Of a DNA stretch of 64,000 nucleotides, positions 61,535 to 64,000 are shown piece after piece. Below the pieces are notes generated by a model. It was not told where the DNA came from and made no database searches. It worked only from the letters and a program-made list of their open reading frames with translations. Each line of letters opens with the position of its first letter. The first letter of the stretch is position 1. A program made the position numbers and the translations under genes. Origin of the DNA: Hyalangium versicolor (GTDB lineage Bacteria; Myxococcota; Myxococcia; Myxococcales; Myxococcaceae); assembly GCF_020103695.1 (NCBI RefSeq), contig NZ_JAHXBF010000032.1, positions 55,436-119,435 on the forward strand, in the 5' to 3' direction.

Positions 61535-62896
61535 ATGTGGGTCGAGCGCCTGCTGATCGAGAACATCCGCAGCTTCGAGGAGGAGGAGATCTCCTTCTTG
61601 CGCCACCGCAACGAGCCGTACCGCTGGGTGACGCTCTTGGGGGAGAATGGTGGCGGTAAGAGCACGCTGCTCCAGGCGCTCGCGTTGCTCCTGGCCGGGC
61701 CCGAGGGTGCCCAGACGCTGCTGCCCCGTCCCATCGGCTGGGTCCGGGACGAGTCCTACCCTGGTGTTCTCAAGGTCGTTCTCCGTAAGGGCGGCAGGGA
61801 TCCAGGCAGTCCGCCGAGGAAGAAGTCCTCGGCGTTCGACGTCGGCTTGCTGCTCACTGGCCGCGAGAACCTCCGCATTGGCAAGAGCGTCATTACCGAG
61901 CCCACCATCCTGGAGAAGCTCTCACCGTCCCTGAACTGGTTGCGGAAAAATGCCTTCTCCTCCCGAAGCCCTGGCTGGTTCGCCGCCGGGTATGGCCCAT
62001 TCCGCCGGCTGACGCGCTCCAGCCGACTCGTGGTCCCTGCACTAGAGCCACAGGCCCGCTATACGAACTTCATTACCCAGTTCAACGAGGACGAGCCGCT
62101 CTCCACCTTCGAGCGGTGGGTGGTGTACCTCGACTACGTCATCGCGAAGAGCACGCGTGACGCCAGCCGGGCCCGCCAACAGCGGCAGCTCGGCATCGAT
62201 GCCATCAACCGAATGCTCCCGGAGGGCACGCGCTTCGACAGTGTCTCCAAAGAGGGACGCATCCTCTTCGACGTTCGAGGCCTCAAGGTTCCCACGCTCG
62301 CGATGAGCGACGGCTACCGGAGCGTCCTCGCACTCGCGGGAGACCTCGTGTGGCGCCTCATCCAGGCCTTTCCCGAAAGCAAGTCGCCACTCCACGAGGA
62401 GGGCGTCGTGCTCATCGACGAACTCGACATCCATCTGCATCCCCGCTGGCAGCGGCACATCGCTGGCTGGCTGCGCCACCAGTTCCCAAACCTCCAGTTC
62501 ATCGTCGCCACCCACAGCCCCTTCGTCGCCGCAGGCGCCGGGGAGGACGCGCTGACGCTGCGGTTGACGCTGGAGGCGCTTGAGGATGAGGATGCCCTCA
62601 CTTGGGTCGAACAGGTGGTGACCCCCGCCGCCCTTAGCGTGGACCGCATCCTCGAGAGCGAGGCTTTCGGTCAGCTGTCTCCGTACTCGCCGGAGACCGC
62701 TCGACGCATCGAGCGCTACGACACGCTGACTCGAAAGCGCAAGAAGCACAGCCGGGCGGAGGAACGGGAGCTGGACGAGCTGCGCGCGTTCATGCAGAAG
62801 GCTCGGCCCCTGGGCGGACCGCCCGAGCCGGGTTCGCTCGAAGCGAAGCTGGACGCATACATCGAGATGACCCTCCAGCGCGAGGGTCGCGGATGA
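61535..62896 (+). CDS. AAA/ABC-type ATPase, Septu PtuA-like
   Basis: A 453-residue SMC/ABC-like ATPase from ATG 61535. MWVERLLIENIRSFEEEEI with GENGGGKSTLLQAL (Walker A) starts it, and VVLIDELDIHLHPRWQR (Walker B, D-loop) and IVATHSPFVAAG (H-loop) lie near its centre and end, as in AAA_15/21-type OLD-like ATPases. A signature-like LAMSDGYRSVLAL segment precedes Walker B. The C-terminal part is charged helices. It overlaps the next gene (HNH) by four bases (ATGA). The pair ATPase + HNH matches the Septu anti-phage system (PtuA + PtuB). Other AAA/HNH pairs are possible, so this is a family-level call. Confidence 0.85.
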   Translation: MWVERLLIENIRSFEEEEISFLRHRNEPYRWVTLLGENGGGKSTLLQALALLLAGPEGAQTLLPRPIGWVRDESYPGVLKVVLRKGGRDPGSPPRKKSSAFDVGLLLTGRENLRIGKSVITEPTILEKLSPSLNWLRKNAFSSRSPGWFAAGYGPFRRLTRSSRLVVPALEPQARYTNFITQFNEDEPLSTFERWVVYLDYVIAKSTRDASRARQQRQLGIDAINRMLPEGTRFDSVSKEGRILFDVRGLKVPTLAMSDGYRSVLALAGDLVWRLIQAFPESKSPLHEEGVVLIDELDIHLHPRWQRHIAGWLRHQFPNLQFIVATHSPFVAAGAGEDALTLRLTLEALEDEDALTWVEQVVTPAALSVDRILESEAFGQLSPYSPETARRIERYDTLTRKRKKHSRAEERELDELRAFMQKARPLGGPPEPGSLEAKLDAYIEMTLQREGRG

Positions 62897-63432
62897 TTCG
62901 CGTCAACCGGGGCCGGGTTCCACGCGTGATTCCCCGGAACCGGAAACGGTGGCTGGAGGCTCTCGCGCGGGCGACGACACCCGAGGAGCGTGAGCGGGCG
63001 CTGAGCCGCTACCGGCACGACGACATCAAGGCCGCGCTCAAGACCGCGTTCCACGGCAAGTGCGCCTACTGCGAGAGCTTCATCCTGCACATCGACTACC
63101 CCCACATCGAGCACTTCCGGCCAAAGTCGAAGTACCCAAATAAGGCCTTCGACTGGTCCAACCTCCTGCTCGCCTGTGGCGTGTGCAATGGCAGCGAGCA
63201 CAAGGGAGATGAGTTCCCTCTCAAGGCCGATAAAGGCCCGCTCGTCAATCCGTGCGCGGAAGAGCCGGCCACCCATCTCTCCTTCGACTTCGACCCCGTG
63301 ACCAGGCTGGCGTCCGTGACGAAGCCAAGCGCATCGGACAGTTTCTCTTGGGCGTTCTCGCAGGAGGCTGGATCCACGTCTGGACGCCCAAAGACATGGA
63401 GGATCCCGCCGGCAACGAGATCTACGATGTGA
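62893..63432 (+). CDS. HNH endonuclease, Septu PtuB-like, probable C-terminal frameshift
   Basis: From ATG 62893, in the ATPase stop. The HNH core is clear: CAYC (C57, C60), HIEHFRPK (H71, E73, H74), then N90 in WSNLLLA, ACGVCNG (C95, C98) and HKGDEF. This matches the TIGR02646/PtuB class of HNH nucleases that accompany AAA ATPases. The first frame runs to 63432, but its last ~40 residues (STSGRPKTWRIPPATRSTM) are not protein-like. The frame of 63304-63536 reads as a natural continuation. A single indel near 63300-63380 would join them. If it is real, the nuclease loses its C-terminal ~75 residues. Confidence 0.8.
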   Translation: MIRVNRGRVPRVIPRNRKRWLEALARATTPEERERALSRYRHDDIKAALKTAFHGKCAYCESFILHIDYPHIEHFRPKSKYPNKAFDWSNLLLACGVCNGSEHKGDEFPLKADKGPLVNPCAEEPATHLSFDFDPVTRLASVTKPSASDSFSWAFSQEAGSTSGRPKTWRIPPATRSTM

Positions 63433-63536
63433 TCGCGCGGCACGGGGCGCCAGTTGTCAGGAAACTGTCAAGGACCGTCAACGACGACCCTAACTTTCGT
63501 GGCCTTACAGAACTGCTCGGCAAGCTCATGGAGTAA
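63304..63536 (+). other. Out-of-frame continuation of the HNH gene
   Basis: The second frame continues with GQFLLGVLAGGWIHVWTP, IYDVIARHGAPVVRKLS and FRGLTELLGKLME before the stop at 63534-63536. Its codon use is GC3-rich and protein-like, in contrast to the first frame in this region. It is treated as the lost C-terminus of the HNH gene rather than a separate gene. Confidence 0.55.
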
Positions 63537-64000
63537 CAAGCCTGCAATTGCAACTCGGTTTCGTTCTGACGGCTCTTCTTGGCCTCGGAAGGTTTCTCGC
63601 CTATTGGTAGGGCTATCGGATCCGGACAAGGCCCCCACCCCCAGGGGGACGGGGGGTTGCCTTGCCGCAGGTCCATTTTTCAGGGGCCCGGCCCCTTCAT
63701 GGATCCCGGTTGTTGGGGGTGGGCTCAAGATTTTTGGGGCCCACCTGGAGGAGTCCATCTCCGGTCCTGGACGACCTACGGCCACTCCCCCCTGATGACC
63801 GTACCCTGTGTTCGCTCTCTCGCTCCTCGCGCACGAGGGTGCCACGACCTCCGGGGACTTTTGGCGCTCGGGGATCACCGTGTCCCTTCGGCAAGCGTGC
63901 GTGATCTGACCTGGAGAAGGTCCGTACCGTGCCCTGCCCAGTCGAATGGCTGGCGGGAGGATGCATGGGACGGACGATTGAAGGAACGAAGGAGTTGAGA
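63537..64000. other. Non-coding or unrecognised 464-base end region
   Basis: I find no convincing gene in any frame. Reading frames here (for example 63579-63998 on the plus strand) lack any protein-like composition. The stretch is rich in G- and C-runs, with a GTGGGC/GCCCAC pairing near 63720-63748. It may be the leader of a gene beyond the window. Confidence 0.4.

Noticed and set aside
63579..63998. Plus-strand 139-codon ORF at the window end
   Set aside because: Composition is Trp/Gly/Pro/Arg-rich with no motif and no ribosome site; overlapping minus-strand ORFs are equally unconvincing.

Overview
The window is GC-rich, densely coded chromosomal DNA that looks myxobacterial (Myxococcota, probably Cystobacterineae). 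I infer this from Hanks-type Ser/Thr kinases with C-terminal membrane anchors and TPRs, hybrid histidine kinases, many lipoproteins, an SBBP-repeat surface protein with a MYXO-CTERM-like tail, frequent GTG starts, and short-spaced or stop/start-overlapping genes. No taxonomic search was possible. There is no plasmid, prophage or IS element and no CRISPR array.

Layout. 1-6.6 kb: a truncated 7TM sensor kinase, an S33-type peptidase, a trypsin-fold pseudoprotease lipoprotein beside a frameshifted active-type paralogue, and a membrane-anchored AsmA-like protein. 6.6-16.9 kb: a phospholipase D-family enzyme, two Ser/Thr kinases, TruB, QueF, a hybrid kinase with a dead receiver, a PHB-depolymerase-like lipoprotein and an aldo/keto reductase. 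17.1-20.5 kb: three tandem paralogous lipoproteins, an SsnA-like amidohydrolase and a secreted peroxiredoxin. 20.5-23.6 kb: an AAA ATPase fused to a PD-(D/E)XK-like domain, an internally deleted paralogue of it, and between them two small exported proteins. 23.8-33.9 kb: a 1102-residue hybrid kinase, a UXS-like epimerase lacking the usual Tyr/Lys pair, unknown proteins, an MshEN-TPR protein, a lipoprotein methyltransferase and an FMN reductase. 34.0-39.5 kb: decaying remnants (glycosyltransferase, ABC ATPase), an HD protein, a tiny DHp-like protein, a LuxR-type regulator, and an intact epimerase/glycosyltransferase pair.

39.5-49.4 kb is mainly housekeeping and envelope: ClC channel, peroxiredoxin, DUF1223, an ECF sigma/anti-sigma pair, fatty acid desaturase, M50 protease-TPR, DusB and a GH1 glucosidase. 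49.4-50.0 kb holds a histone H1-like gene with a good sigma70 promoter, a strong terminator, and three operator-like palindromes upstream. 50.0-60.9 kb: the SBBP/MYXO-CTERM protein, an NFACT/YkgJ/HExxH gene run, pyruvate kinase, an HD-GYP phosphodiesterase, Rpe and a single-domain response regulator. 61.0-63.5 kb: tRNA-Pro(CGG), then an AAA ATPase/HNH pair resembling the Septu (PtuAB) anti-phage system, with a frameshifted HNH gene. The last 460 bp show no convincing gene.

The most unusual items are the triple palindrome array at the histone-like gene, a pair of 73-bp inverted-repeat elements 43 kb apart, the tRNA-adjacent Septu-like module, the pseudoprotease/protease pair, and the AAA-nuclease gene with its remnant.
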